A DNA stretch of 61,593 bases from Allomuricauda sp. CP2A (GCF_001683915.1 NZ_LXTT01000077.1:1-61593); one strand, 5' to 3'. Positions 17,810-27,400 are shown, counted from the stretch's first letter. A program made the numbers and translations. The notes: generated by a model not told the origin, from the sequence alone.

Positions 17810-18172
17810 ATGAAACAGTTAAAGACAAAAGGCGTACTAGTATTGGTGACCGTTTTCAGTTTAGTATCCGCAAGTGCACAAGAAACTTCATCTGACAAGG
17901 AAATGAAATCATTCCTCATAGAAAGGGATATCCCAAAAGCTGGTGAATTTACCGAAGCCGACTTAAAGGGAATTTCCCAGAAATCCTGTTCGGTTTTGGA
18001 AAAAATGAAAGGAATTGTGTGGGTAAACAGCTATGTTACTGGTGATAAAGTATTCTGTGTTTACCAATCCAACGATACAGATTTGATTAAGGAGCATGCG
18101 GAAAAAGCCGGGTTTCCGGTAACCTCAATAATGGAAATCGGCTCTGTGATTGGTCCAAAAACTGCAAATTAG
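17810..18172 (+). CDS. Secreted DUF4242-domain protein
   Basis: Small exported protein of 120 residues: signal peptide 1-24 (ending ASAQ), then one DUF4242 domain of about 90 residues (SFLIERDIPKAGEFTEADL, WVNSYVTGDKVFCVYQSND). Two cysteines remain in the mature part. The family includes the Streptomyces SCO4226 nickel-binding protein, but the biological role is not established. It lies 87 bases after the regulator that carries the same domain, which suggests that both recognise the same ligand. Confidence 0.8.
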   Translation: MKQLKTKGVLVLVTVFSLVSASAQETSSDKEMKSFLIERDIPKAGEFTEADLKGISQKSCSVLEKMKGIVWVNSYVTGDKVFCVYQSNDTDLIKEHAEKAGFPVTSIMEIGSVIGPKTAN

Positions 18173-18211
18173 ATTTGAAATGGTAACTTAGTTCCTCACT
18201 TAGGAAGGGAA

Positions 18212-18292
18212 ATGTACAGCCGTAGTAAAAACACGGAACTAATAAAAACCGAAGCCAAGTGCCTCGGTTTTTTATTTTCAATGTCAGGCTGA
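18212..18292 (+). pseudogene. Truncated duplicate of the queG 5' end
   Basis: The frame from the ATG at 18212 reads IKTEAKCLGFL at residues 11-21 and then ends at a TGA (18290-18292) inside the inverted repeat. The intact queG at 18686 has [11 protein letters not shown] at exactly the same residue numbers. The first ten residues of the two also align without gaps (M, S, K and T identical). At the DNA level 18245-18275 and 18719-18749 match at 29 of 31 positions. The fragment therefore looks like the original or a copied start of queG, cut off by the GIY-YIG cassette. Confidence 0.65.
18244..18273 (+). terminator. Hairpin with T-run after the DUF4242 gene (inside the queG remnant)
   Basis: AAAAACCGA and TCGGTTTTTT pair around a short GC/GC inner stem, giving a terminator-like hairpin 72 bases after the DUF4242 stop. 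The same sequence occurs inside the start of queG, where it is coding. It may have been co-opted as a terminator after the duplication. Confidence 0.5.
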
Positions 18293-18305
18293 GCGCAGTC
18301 GAAGC
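18282..18305. repeat. Left REP-like inverted repeat of the GIY-YIG cassette
   Basis: Carries CTGAGCGCAGTCGAAG. The reverse complement matches 18661-18684 at 23 of 24 bases. Confidence 0.85.
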
Positions 18306-18337
18306 CCTTTATTGGGGCAAATGCTTAAATTTATTTT

Positions 18338-18658
18338 GTGTTTACCTATTATGTCTATATTTTAAAGTGTACGGATAACTCCTTTTACACAGGAATAACA
18401 AATAATATTGAGCTACGCTTGCAACAACATCAATCGGGTTTTAACAAAAACTGCTACACCTATAAAAAAAGGCCTGTTGCGTTGAAATTTCAACAAGGGT
18501 TCAATGATGTTTTGCAGGCTATTTATTTTGAGAAAAAAATCAAAGGGTGGACTAGGGCAAAAAAGCTAGCTTTGATAAATGGTGATTACAATATGTTGAA
18601 GATTTTATCGGAATGCAGAAACGCAACACACTCAAAATATCAACCTTTAGACAAGTAA
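18338..18658 (+). CDS. Single-domain GIY-YIG nuclease
   Basis: A 106-residue protein with a GTG start and the compact GIY-YIG fold of the YhbQ/UPF0213 kind. The first motif is YVYILKC (residues 5-11, replacing GIY) and the second is FYTGIT (16-21, replacing YIG). The conserved arginine is R27 in LRLQQH, and the metal-binding catalytic glutamate is E65 in IYFEKKIKGW. No other domain is attached. Such proteins nick DNA or are found with mobile DNA; the target here is unknown. It lies between two inverted REP-like repeats, which makes those repeats its most likely substrate. Confidence 0.88.
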   Translation: MFTYYVYILKCTDNSFYTGITNNIELRLQQHQSGFNKNCYTYKKRPVALKFQQGFNDVLQAIYFEKKIKGWTRAKKLALINGDYNMLKILSECRNATHSKYQPLDK

Positions 18659-18660
18659 GC

Positions 18661-18684
18661 GCTTCGACTGCGCTCAGCATGACA
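18661..18684. repeat. Right REP-like inverted repeat of the GIY-YIG cassette
   Basis: Carries GCTTCGACTGCGCTCAG followed by CATGACA. It ends one base before the queG start codon. Confidence 0.85.
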
Positions 18685-18685
18685 G

Positions 18686-19609
18686 ATGGGTTCTAAACAA
18701 AAGCATACCAACATGATTAAAACCGAAGCCAAGCGCCTCGGTTTTTTGTCTTGTGGCATTTCCAAGGCCCAATTCCTGGAAGAGGAAGCACCTCGATTGG
18801 AGAAATGGCTCAACCAAAATAGGCATGGGGAGATGCAGTACATGGAAAACCATTTCGACAAGCGGTTAGATCCCACCAAATTGGTGGATGGGGCCAAATC
18901 CGTGGTTTCATTATTGCTGAATTATTATCCCTCCGAACAACAGAACCCAGATTCCTACAAAATTTCCAAATATGCCTATGGAATGGATTATCACTTTGTG
19001 ATAAAGGACAAACTCAAAAGTTTACTGCACTTTATCCAAGAGGAGATTGGGGAAGTATATGGTAGGGCCTTTGTGGACTCCGCCCCTGTTTTGGACAAAG
19101 CTTGGGCGGCCAAAAGTGGTCTGGGATGGATGGGCAAACACAGCAACCTCCTTACCCAGCAGGTAGGCTCTTTTTATTTTATCGCAGAACTCATTTTGGA
19201 TTTGGATTTGGAGTACGATGCTCCCGTCACGGACCATTGCGGCACCTGCACGGCTTGTATTGATGCCTGCCCCACCGAAGCTATTGTGGAACCGTATGTG
19301 GTGGATGGCAGTAAATGTATTTCCTATTTTACCATTGAGTTGAAAAATGAGATTCCCACAGAATTCCATGGAAAGTTTGATGAGTGGATGTTCGGATGTG
19401 ATGTGTGCCAAGATGTGTGCCCTTGGAACCGCTTTTCAAAACCCCATAACGAACCCTTGTTCAGCCCAAATCCTGAACTGTTGTCGTTTACCAAAAAGGA
19501 CTGGGAGGAAATCACCGAGGATGTCTTCAAAAAAGTGTTCCAGAAATCAGCGGTAAAACGGACCAAATTGTCCGGTCTCAAGCGAAATATTGATTTTATC
19601 AAAGAATAA
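18686..19609 (+). CDS. queG: Epoxyqueuosine reductase QueG
   Basis: QueG performs the last step of queuosine synthesis in tRNA, reducing epoxyqueuosine to queuosine with cobalamin and two 4Fe-4S clusters. The 307-residue protein shows [11 protein letters not shown] near the start and the cluster motifs [12 protein letters not shown] and [11 protein letters not shown]. It is shorter than E. coli QueG (about 380 residues), as is usual in Bacteroidota, because the C-terminal HEAT-like region is missing. The ATG at 18686 is preferred over 18713 because the truncated upstream copy has the same ten-residue extension before IKTEAK. The start is immediately after the right repeat of the GIY-YIG cassette, so its native promoter may have been displaced. 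Confidence 0.93.
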   Translation: MGSKQKHTNMIKTEAKRLGFLSCGISKAQFLEEEAPRLEKWLNQNRHGEMQYMENHFDKRLDPTKLVDGAKSVVSLLLNYYPSEQQNPDSYKISKYAYGMDYHFVIKDKLKSLLHFIQEEIGEVYGRAFVDSAPVLDKAWAAKSGLGWMGKHSNLLTQQVGSFYFIAELILDLDLEYDAPVTDHCGTCTACIDACPTEAIVEPYVVDGSKCISYFTIELKNEIPTEFHGKFDEWMFGCDVCQDVCPWNRFSKPHNEPLFSPNPELLSFTKKDWEEITEDVFKKVFQKSAVKRTKLSGLKRNIDFIKE

Positions 19610-19652
19610 AACCGCCTTGATAAGAGGCATTGGGCAATAATTTTGTTGGTCA

Positions 19653-19708
19653 ATACTAAAAAATAGTATCTTAAAGGCATATTTTTTGCGGAATTCGTAT
19701 TTATTCCG
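19653..19708. promoter_or_regulatory. Two inverted repeats upstream of the MFS transporter gene
   Basis: ATACTA (19653-19658) and TAGTAT (19664-19669) form a perfect inverted repeat, and CGGAAT (19689-19694) with ATTCCG (19703-19708) forms a second. Both lie in the 134-base gap before the MFS gene and may be operators. Confidence 0.35.
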
Positions 19709-19743
19709 TCTCTATATCGACAACTAACTAAACTCACACAATA

Positions 19744-21417
19744 ATGAAGATCACTAAACCCAGATTGGGCTTTTGGCAAATCTGGAATATGAACGTTGGA
19801 TTCTTTGGGATCCAATTCAGTTTTGGGCTACAACAAACCGCTGTAAGCCCAATTTTTTCGTTTTTAGGCGCCCATCATGATGAGCTCCCCCTGTTAAATT
19901 TGGCCGGTCCTGTGACGGGTCTGCTCATTCAACCTATCATTGGGGCCATTTCTGATAAAACTTGGTCGCCCAAATGGGGAGGACGGCGTAAACCTTTCTT
20001 TTTAATCGGTGCCATTTTGGCCAGTTTGTGCCTTTTTGCCTTTCCGTTCAGTCCAGAATTGTGGTTTGCTGTGGGACTTTTATGGATTTTGGATGCGGGC
20101 AACAACACGGCCATGGAACCGTATCGTGCTTTTGTGGGGGATAAGCTTCCAGATAGTCAATTGACCTTTGGCTACCAGATGCAGAGTCTTTTCGTTGGGG
20201 CCGGGATTACGCTGGCCAATCTATCGCTCTTTATATTTCAACATTGGTTTAGTGTCCCGGCTGAGGCTGGTGGGCTTTTTGATACCTCCACAGAGAGTGT
20301 ATCATCCATACCCACTTGGGTATATTACTCTTTCTTTTTAGGAGCTTTGGCCTCCATTGGAACCGTAATGTGGTCCGTTTGGAAAACACCGGAAATTCCA
20401 CCCGTACCTGAAGAGCTTGAGGAAATCAAAAGACTCAATGAAAACACGCCGGCACCCATCGTACAAATATTGAGCGTGCTCTTTGTTATTTTTTCCGCTC
20501 CACTTCTATTGGGATATCTGGTTGGTGGTTTGTATCCACAATTATGGGACAATATCAATCTCTGGGTCATCATTGTATTGATTTTTGCCTTTTTATGGTT
20601 GTATATGCTCTACCGAGTTATCAAAAAAAATACTGGCAACCCCACCATTAAAAAACTGGGGGATACTTTAAACCCCTTGTTGGAAGCTGCTGAAGCCATT
20701 GGGGTGATGCCCGGATTTTTATGGAAATTGGCGGCAGTCTATTTGTTTCAATGGTATGCCCTGTTTGTCTATTGGCAGTTTATGCCACCCATGTTGCGAA
20801 GTAGCCTTTTTGGCATAACCAATGAGGACAATGCACGATTTGAATCCATAATGTCGTCCTTTAGGGAAGGAGCCCAGATCAGTGCAGAAGATATGTCTTT
20901 CGCGGAGCAGGTTCAATCCTTGGCTGAACAGGCATTGGGTCATGCCGGTTTAATGAACGGAACCTACAATTTTGTGACCATGTTGGTGGCCTTGGCCTTG
21001 GTGCCCATTGCTTCACGGATTGGTTCAAAATTGGTATATGTACTCTGTTTGTTCCTGACCGGTGCGGCCATGCTGATGATGCCTTTTATTACGGACAAAT
21101 GGTTGTTGCTGGCACCCATGGTCTTGTTCGGAATAGGTTGGGCCGCTATGATGGGGATTCCCTACGCCATGGTGTCCAAAGTGATTCCTGAGGAACGTAG
21201 AGGCGTTTACATGGGGATTGTAAATATGATGATTGTAATTCCCATGCTGATTCAAACCGTGAGTTTTGGTCCCATCATCAAGAATTGGATGAACAACAGC
21301 GCCATAAATGCCATTTTGTTTGGAGGGGTATTCTTCATCATTGCGGGAGTACTGGCCATGCGTCTTAACCTTCCAAAAGACAAAAGAGATTCTGAATTGG
21401 ATACAGAAATACCATAA
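19744..21417 (+). CDS. MFS transporter, SLC45/GPH-like (probable sugar:cation symporter)
   Basis: Integral membrane transporter of 557 residues with about twelve hydrophobic segments. The loop between helices 2 and 3 carries SDKTWSPKWGGRRKPF, the MFS signature in the form seen in SLC45 sucrose/proton and related bacterial maltose or disaccharide permeases. GMMxGIPYAMVSKVIPEERRGVYMG-like sequence near residue 480 is also typical (here MMGIPYAMVSK). An extra ~100-residue polar segment sits between helices, about residues 300-400. No glycosidase or regulator is adjacent, so the substrate cannot be named. Two small inverted repeats upstream hint at repressor control. Confidence 0.82.
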   Translation: MKITKPRLGFWQIWNMNVGFFGIQFSFGLQQTAVSPIFSFLGAHHDELPLLNLAGPVTGLLIQPIIGAISDKTWSPKWGGRRKPFFLIGAILASLCLFAFPFSPELWFAVGLLWILDAGNNTAMEPYRAFVGDKLPDSQLTFGYQMQSLFVGAGITLANLSLFIFQHWFSVPAEAGGLFDTSTESVSSIPTWVYYSFFLGALASIGTVMWSVWKTPEIPPVPEELEEIKRLNENTPAPIVQILSVLFVIFSAPLLLGYLVGGLYPQLWDNINLWVIIVLIFAFLWLYMLYRVIKKNTGNPTIKKLGDTLNPLLEAAEAIGVMPGFLWKLAAVYLFQWYALFVYWQFMPPMLRSSLFGITNEDNARFESIMSSFREGAQISAEDMSFAEQVQSLAEQALGHAGLMNGTYNFVTMLVALALVPIASRIGSKLVYVLCLFLTGAAMLMMPFITDKWLLLAPMVLFGIGWAAMMGIPYAMVSKVIPEERRGVYMGIVNMMIVIPMLIQTVSFGPIIKNWMNNSAINAILFGGVFFIIAGVLAMRLNLPKDKRDSELDTEIP

Positions 21418-21492
21418 AATGTAGAAAAGCAATAGGGGTCGGACATTATTGTTTCACATTTAACTTTAATATCAAAATTGGTGTCTATGGTA

Positions 21493-21524
21493 TTGCCTAA
21501 AAACCAATGAATCCCCTACCTTTA
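21493..21524 (+). promoter_or_regulatory. Promoter of maeB
   Basis: TTG at 21493-21495 and TACCTTTA at 21517-21524 are 21 bases apart; the -7 box differs from TAnnTTTG only in its last base. The maeB ATG follows at 21544. Confidence 0.55.
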
Positions 21525-21543
21525 CCCTTTCATTAACTACTAT

Positions 21544-23838
21544 ATGAGTAAGGAAAAACAAAGAAGGGAAGCGTTGCTTTATCACGCTAAGCCACAGCCA
21601 GGAAAGATAAAGATAGTACCGACCAAACCGTATTCCACGCAAAGAGACTTGGCATTGGCCTACTCTCCGGGGGTAGCCGAACCCTGTCTGGAGATTGCAA
21701 AGAACAAGGACGATGTCTATAAATACACGGCCAAAGGAAATATTGTGGCCATAATTTCAAATGGAACCGCAGTTTTGGGACTGGGCAACATTGGCCCAGA
21801 GGCTTCCAAGCCGGTCATGGAGGGAAAGAGCCTCTTGTTCAAGATTTTTGCGGATATCGATGGAATCGATATTGAACTGGATACGGAGGATGTTGAAAAA
21901 TTCATCGAAACGGTCAAGACCATAGCGCCAACTTTTGGAGGAATCAATCTGGAGGACATCAAAGCCCCGGAAGCCTTCGAGATTGAACGCCGCCTGAAAG
22001 AGGAATTGGACATTCCCGTAATGCACGACGACCAACACGGAACGGCCATTATTTCCGCCGCCGCTTTGTTGAACGCTTTGGAATTGACCGATCAAAAGAT
22101 TGAAGAAGTCAAGATCGTGGTCAGTGGAGCAGGTGCTGCCGCAGTTTCCTGTACCAAATTATACAAGGCCTTTGGGGCCAGGGCCGAAAATATTGTCATG
22201 TTGGATAGCAAAGGGGTTATCCGAAGTGACCGGGAAAACCTGAGTGGGGAAAAGAAAGAGTTCGCCACCGATAGGAAGATCGACACCTTGGAAGAGGCCA
22301 TGAAAGATGCCGATGTGTTCATCGGGCTTTCCATTGCCGATATCGTGACGCCGAAAATGCTCAAATCCATGGCAGAGAACCCCATTGTGTTCGCCATGGC
22401 CAATCCAAACCCGGAAATCGACTACAATTTGGCCTGCAAGACCCGGAAAGATGTCATTATGGCCACAGGGCGTTCCGACCATCCCAACCAGGTGAACAAT
22501 GTACTGGGTTTTCCCTTTATTTTTAGGGGAGCACTGGATGTAAGGGCCACCAAGATTAATGAGGAAATGAAAATGGCTGCTGTGAGGGCATTGGCCGACC
22601 TGACCCGGGAGTCTGTTCCCGAGCAGGTGAACATAGCCTACGATACCACCCGATTGGCCTTTGGAAAAGAGTATATCATCCCAAAACCATTCGACCCACG
22701 GTTGATCACCAAGATTCCACCTGCGGTGGCGAAGGCCGCCATGGAAAGTGGTGTGGCCAAATTTCCCATTCAGGATTGGGAAAAGTACGAGGAGGAACTC
22801 TACCAAAGATCGGGCAACGACAATAAAGTGGTTCGATTGATGCACAATAGGGCCAAGCTCAACCCAAAACGTATTGTTTTTGCAGAAGCTGAGTTGTTGG
22901 ACGTGTTGAAAGCAGCTCAAATTGTGCATGACGAAGGCATTGCCATCCCCATACTCTTAGGGCATAAGGAAACCATTGAGAAATTAAAGGAAGAGCTTGA
23001 CTTTGATGCCGAGGTGCCCATTATAGATCCCAGGGCGGATGAGACCAGCGAACTGCGGACCAAATACGCCTTAAAACTTTGGGAGACCAGAAAGCGGAAA
23101 GGAGAGACCAAATACAGTGCCCGCGTAAATATGGGCAAGCGAAACTATTTTGGGGCCATGATGCTTAAAGAAGGGGATGCCGATGGAATGATTTCTGGGT
23201 ATTCAAGAGCATACCCAAGAGTATTACGACCTGTTTTTGAGGTTTTGGGCCGTGCCAAAGGGGTGAAAAATGCCTCCACGGTAAACATTATGATTACGGA
23301 AAGAGGTCCCCTCTTTTTGGCGGATACCTCCATCAATATTGATCCCAATGCAGAAGAACTGGCTGAAATAGCCCAAATGACCGCCAATGTGGCCAAAACC
23401 TTTGGTTTCAATCCAGTTATGGCCATGTTGTCCTATGCCAATTTTGGATCGTCCGGTCACCCACATGCCCAAAAGGTAAGGGAAGCCGTAAAGATCCTTC
23501 ATGAGAAAAATCCCGAATTGGTTGTAGATGGTGAAATTCAGACTGATTTTGCATTGAGCCAGGAATTGTGCAACAACAATTTCCCGTTTTCAAAAATTTC
23601 TGGGAAGAAAGTAAACACATTGATTTTCCCTAATTTGGAATCGGCCAACATTACCTATAAATTGCTCAAAGGATTGCACGAAGCAGATTCCATAGGCCCC
23701 ATTATGGTAGGTTTGCCCAGAGCGGCCCATATCATACAGCTGGGCGCCAGTGTGGATGAAATGGTGAACATGGTGGCCGTGGCGGTAATCGATGCCCAAG
23801 AACGGGAAAAACGAAGAAAGGCACGGATGGAATCCTAA
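21544..23838 (+). CDS. maeB: NADP-dependent malic enzyme (malic enzyme-phosphotransacetylase-like fusion)
   Basis: MaeB converts malate to pyruvate and CO2 with reduction of NADP+, feeding gluconeogenesis and NADPH supply. At 764 residues it has the long form. Residues 1-420 form the malic enzyme part: YSPGVAEPCLEI, the metal/active-site region MHDDQHGTAII, the Rossmann motif VVSGAGAAAVSC, and AMANPNPEI. Residues about 430-760 form a phosphotransacetylase-like domain, which in this family has a regulatory role and no enzyme activity. It has its own promoter. ruvA and sprA follow closely (gaps of 31 and 5 bases), so all three may be co-transcribed; the maeB-ruvA-sprA order is familiar from other Flavobacteriia. 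Confidence 0.95.
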   Translation: MSKEKQRREALLYHAKPQPGKIKIVPTKPYSTQRDLALAYSPGVAEPCLEIAKNKDDVYKYTAKGNIVAIISNGTAVLGLGNIGPEASKPVMEGKSLLFKIFADIDGIDIELDTEDVEKFIETVKTIAPTFGGINLEDIKAPEAFEIERRLKEELDIPVMHDDQHGTAIISAAALLNALELTDQKIEEVKIVVSGAGAAAVSCTKLYKAFGARAENIVMLDSKGVIRSDRENLSGEKKEFATDRKIDTLEEAMKDADVFIGLSIADIVTPKMLKSMAENPIVFAMANPNPEIDYNLACKTRKDVIMATGRSDHPNQVNNVLGFPFIFRGALDVRATKINEEMKMAAVRALADLTRESVPEQVNIAYDTTRLAFGKEYIIPKPFDPRLITKIPPAVAKAAMESGVAKFPIQDWEKYEEELYQRSGNDNKVVRLMHNRAKLNPKRIVFAEAELLDVLKAAQIVHDEGIAIPILLGHKETIEKLKEELDFDAEVPIIDPRADETSELRTKYALKLWETRKRKGETKYSARVNMGKRNYFGAMMLKEGDADGMISGYSRAYPRVLRPVFEVLGRAKGVKNASTVNIMITERGPLFLADTSINIDPNAEELAEIAQMTANVAKTFGFNPVMAMLSYANFGSSGHPHAQKVREAVKILHEKNPELVVDGEIQTDFALSQELCNNNFPFSKISGKKVNTLIFPNLESANITYKLLKGLHEADSIGPIMVGLPRAAHIIQLGASVDEMVNMVAVAVIDAQEREKRRKARMES

Positions 23839-23869
23839 TTTGATATTAAAAGAAGCTTAGGCTAGAGTA

Positions 23870-24451
23870 ATGATCAACCACCTAAGAGGAAAACTAGTAG
23901 AAAAGAATCCCACCTATGCCATTGTGGAATGCAATGGGGTGGGATACTTTCTTCATATTTCCCTGCATACCTTTTCCTTGTTGAAAGACGAGGAGAACAT
24001 TCATTTGTACACCCATCTTTTGGTCAAGGAAGATTCGCATACCCTGTTCGGTTTTGCAGAGAAATCGGAACGGGAGATATTCAGGTTGCTGATTTCGGTT
24101 TCAGGGGTTGGCTCCAGCATTGCAAGGACCATGTTGTCCTCACTTTCGCCCACTGAAGTACGGGATGCCATTGCCAATGGCGATGTGCCTTCCATTCAGG
24201 CAATCAAGGGGATAGGGGCCAAGACGGCCCAGCGTGTAATCTTGGACCTGAAGGACAAGATTTTGAAAGTCTACGATATGGGAGAAGTTTCCCCTCAATC
24301 AAACAATACAAGTAAAGAAGAAGCGTTATCTGCTTTAGAGGTTCTTGGTTTCACCAGAAGACAATCTGAAAAGGCGGTTGACAAGGTGCTTTCGCAAGAC
24401 CCTTCACTAAGCGTTGAGAACACTATAAAACTGGCGCTGAAAAATTTGTAA
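23870..24451 (+). CDS. ruvA: Holliday junction DNA-binding protein RuvA
   Basis: RuvA binds Holliday junctions as a tetramer and recruits RuvB. At 193 residues it has the usual length. Residues 1-62 form the OB-fold domain (MINHLRGKLVEK). The central part has the helix-hairpin-helix motifs LISVSGVGSSIARTML and AIKGIGAKTAQRVILDL. The C-terminal RuvB-binding helices (EEALSALEVLGFTRRQSEKAV) end the protein. sprA begins five bases after the stop. Confidence 0.97.
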   Translation: MINHLRGKLVEKNPTYAIVECNGVGYFLHISLHTFSLLKDEENIHLYTHLLVKEDSHTLFGFAEKSEREIFRLLISVSGVGSSIARTMLSSLSPTEVRDAIANGDVPSIQAIKGIGAKTAQRVILDLKDKILKVYDMGEVSPQSNNTSKEEALSALEVLGFTRRQSEKAVDKVLSQDPSLSVENTIKLALKNL

Positions 24452-24456
24452 CTAGT

Positions 24457-27400
24457 TTGAAAAGAGGGGCAAAACCAATACTTAAACCATCAAGTTTTAA
24501 GTACATTTTCTTGTTTGCTTGTTTCGTGACCGTGACCACCATGAGAGGGCAGGACACCAATGAGCAGGCTCAAGATTCTGTGCAAACGGGCGTAGCGCTT
24601 GGACGCTTGATATTGGAGAACCCCGATAGCATCATTTCCAAATATACCTACGACCCCGATACCGACCAATACATCTACACAGAGAGCATTGGCGATTTCG
24701 ATGTGAGCTATCCACTTATCCTTACCCCGGAACAGTATTATGAGTTGGTGGAAAAGGAGCAGATGAAATCCTATTTCAAAGAAAAAATCGATGCCTTTAC
24801 TGGCCGGAAGGAAGGTAGTGAAGAGGCCAGAAAGAACCTGTTGCCCAATTTTTATGTGAACAGCAACTTCTTTGAGTCCATTTTTGGCGGAAATACCATA
24901 GAAGTGATTCCCCAGGGTTCCGTGGCCATGGATTTGGGTGTTCTGTGGCAAAAAAATGATAATCCAGCGTTGTCACCTCGAAACCGAACCAATCTTTCGT
25001 TCGATTTTGACCAACGCATCAGCTTAAGTTTATTGGGAAAAGTGGGGGAGCGACTCCAAGTGACCGCCAATTATGATACGGAGGCCACGTTTGATTTCCA
25101 AAATTTGGTCAAGTTGGAGTACACACCTACTGAGGACGATATTCTTCGAAAAATAGAGGTCGGTAATGTGAACATGCCGTTGAACAGTTCCCTGATTACA
25201 GGGGCACAAAGTCTCTTTGGGGTAAAAACACAATTGCAATTTGGAAAAACCACGGTCACCGCCGTCTTTTCCGAGCAACGGTCCCAAAACAATACCGTTG
25301 TGGCCCAAGGCGGGGGAACCTTGAACGAGTTTGCGCTCACTGCATTGGACTATGATGAGGACAAACACTTTTTCTTGGCACACTACTTTAGGGACAATTA
25401 TGATGATGCCTTACAAAACTACCCTTTTATCAGAAGTCAAATACAGATTACCCGATTGGAGGTTTGGGTGACCAACCGTAACCAACAGACCTTGAACGTG
25501 AGGAACGTGGTGGCCATCCAGGATTTGGGGGAAGCATTGTCGGATAAGACCCGAATAGGGAACAATAATGGAGATCCAGCAGGATTCTTTAACCCAACCG
25601 CAATTGCAACGGGACTTCCGCAAAATGCTGCCAACGATTATAACCCCAACCAGATTGGTTCTGGGGCATTGACCCCATCTATCCGGGATATTGCAACAGT
25701 GGAAGCCGGGTTCAATGTTCCGGGGTACCAAGTCAACCAAGGTTTTGATTATGCCATTTTGGAAAATGCCCGAAAACTGGAACAGGGACGTGATTACCAA
25801 TTCGATTCCCAATTGGGGTATATTTCGCTGAATCAACGGTTGAGCAATGATGAGGTGTTGGGAGTTGCTTTCCAGTATACGTATAATGGAGAAGTCTACC
25901 AAGTTGGGGAGTTTGCCAATGGCGGCGTGGATGCCACTACGGTTTCTGGGGGTGTTAATCCCATTATTGAGAACAATACCTTGATCCTAAAATTATTGAA
26001 GAGTAACATCACCAATGTGGATGATCCCATTTGGGATTTGATGATGAAAAATATTTACTCTACTGGAGCATTTCAGTTGAGCGAAGAGGATTTTAAACTG
26101 AACATTCTCTATTCCGATCCCACGCCGAGGAACTATATTACGCCGGTAGATCCCAATGCAGGTTGGCCATCTGGGTTGGAGGACCGTATTTTGATCAATG
26201 TCTTCAACTTGGACCGCCTTAATGTCTACAATGATGTGCAACCCGGTGGTGATGGCTTCTTTGATTATGTGCCCGGCATTACCGTAGATCCACAATCCGG
26301 GCGAATTATCTTCACCAAGGTGGAACCTTTTGGGGAATATTTGTTCGATGAATTGGGTGGTGGAACCTATGATGTGGAGAACGATCAAGGCTATAATGTC
26401 AATCAGCAGCGCTATGTGTTCCGAAACATGTACGCCAAAACCAAGGCCGCTTCTTTGCAAGATGCCGAAAAGAATCGGTTCCAAATAAAAGGACGGTACA
26501 AATCCCAAGGAAACAACGGTATTCCAATTGGGGCCTTTAATGTGCCAAGAGGTTCAGTAAGGGTAACGGCGGGTGGCCGTCAACTTCAAGAGGGGATTGA
26601 TTACACGGTGAACTATCAAGCGGGAACCGTGCAGATTTTGGACCCCAGTTTGCAAGCTTCCAATACGCCCATCAATATTTCGGTGGAAAACAATGCCGTT
26701 TTTGGGCAACAGACAAGAAGATTTACGGGAATCAATGTCGAACATAAGTTTAATGAGAATTTTGTGTTGGGTGGAACGCTTCTCAATCTGAATGAGCGAC
26801 CCCTGACCCAAAAATCCAACTATGGGATAGAACCCGTGAACAATACCATTTTTGGTCTGAACGGAAACTTCAGTACCGAAATTCCGTTTTTGACCCGATT
26901 GGCCAACAAATTACCGAACATTGATACCGATGTTCCTTCCAACCTATCTTTGAGGGGTGAAGTGGCATTTTTAAAGCCCAACTCTCCCAAAAATGCCGAT
27001 TTCCAAGGCGAAACCACAACCTATTTGGATGATTTTGAAGGCGCACAGGCTTTGATAGATATCCGCTCTTCCTTGGGATGGACCTTGGCGAGTCCACCCG
27101 TTGAGTTTTTGGAAGATCGAACGGATATTGACGTAGGTTACGAACGGGCAAAAATGGCGTGGTATACCATCGACCCCATTTTTTACACCAATCAAAGACC
27201 TTCGGGCTTATCGGATAATGATATTTCATTGAATTCCACCCGAAGGGTGTTCATTGATGAGGTGTTCACCGAGACGGATATCGCCCAAGGGCAGACCCAG
27301 GTGCAGAGCACTTTGGATATTGTGTATTATCCCAACCAAAAAGGGCCCTATAACGCCAACCCTAGTTTTGATGCGGAAACCCCAGACGATAAATGGGCAG

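Larger units (their letters stand above)
18282..18684. mobile_element. Putative GIY-YIG cassette bounded by inverted REP-like repeats
   Basis: A 403-bp unit. The left end (18282-18305) and the right end (18661-18684) are inverted copies identical at 23 of 24 positions, with core CTTCGACTGCGCTCAG. The only gene inside encodes a GIY-YIG nuclease whose stop codon is two bases from the right repeat. The queG start codon (18686) lies one base after the right repeat, and a truncated queG 5' copy lies just left of the element. No transposase is present. Mobility is inferred from this arrangement. Confidence 0.6.

Noticed and set aside
18719..18749. Terminator-like hairpin with T-run near the start of queG
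   Set aside because: It is within a conserved coding part of queG, so it was not listed as a terminator, although partial attenuation cannot be excluded.
22159..22929. 256-codon minus-strand frame inside maeB
   Set aside because: Shadow of a conserved enzyme gene; the translated sequence is rich in H, G and Q without domain features.
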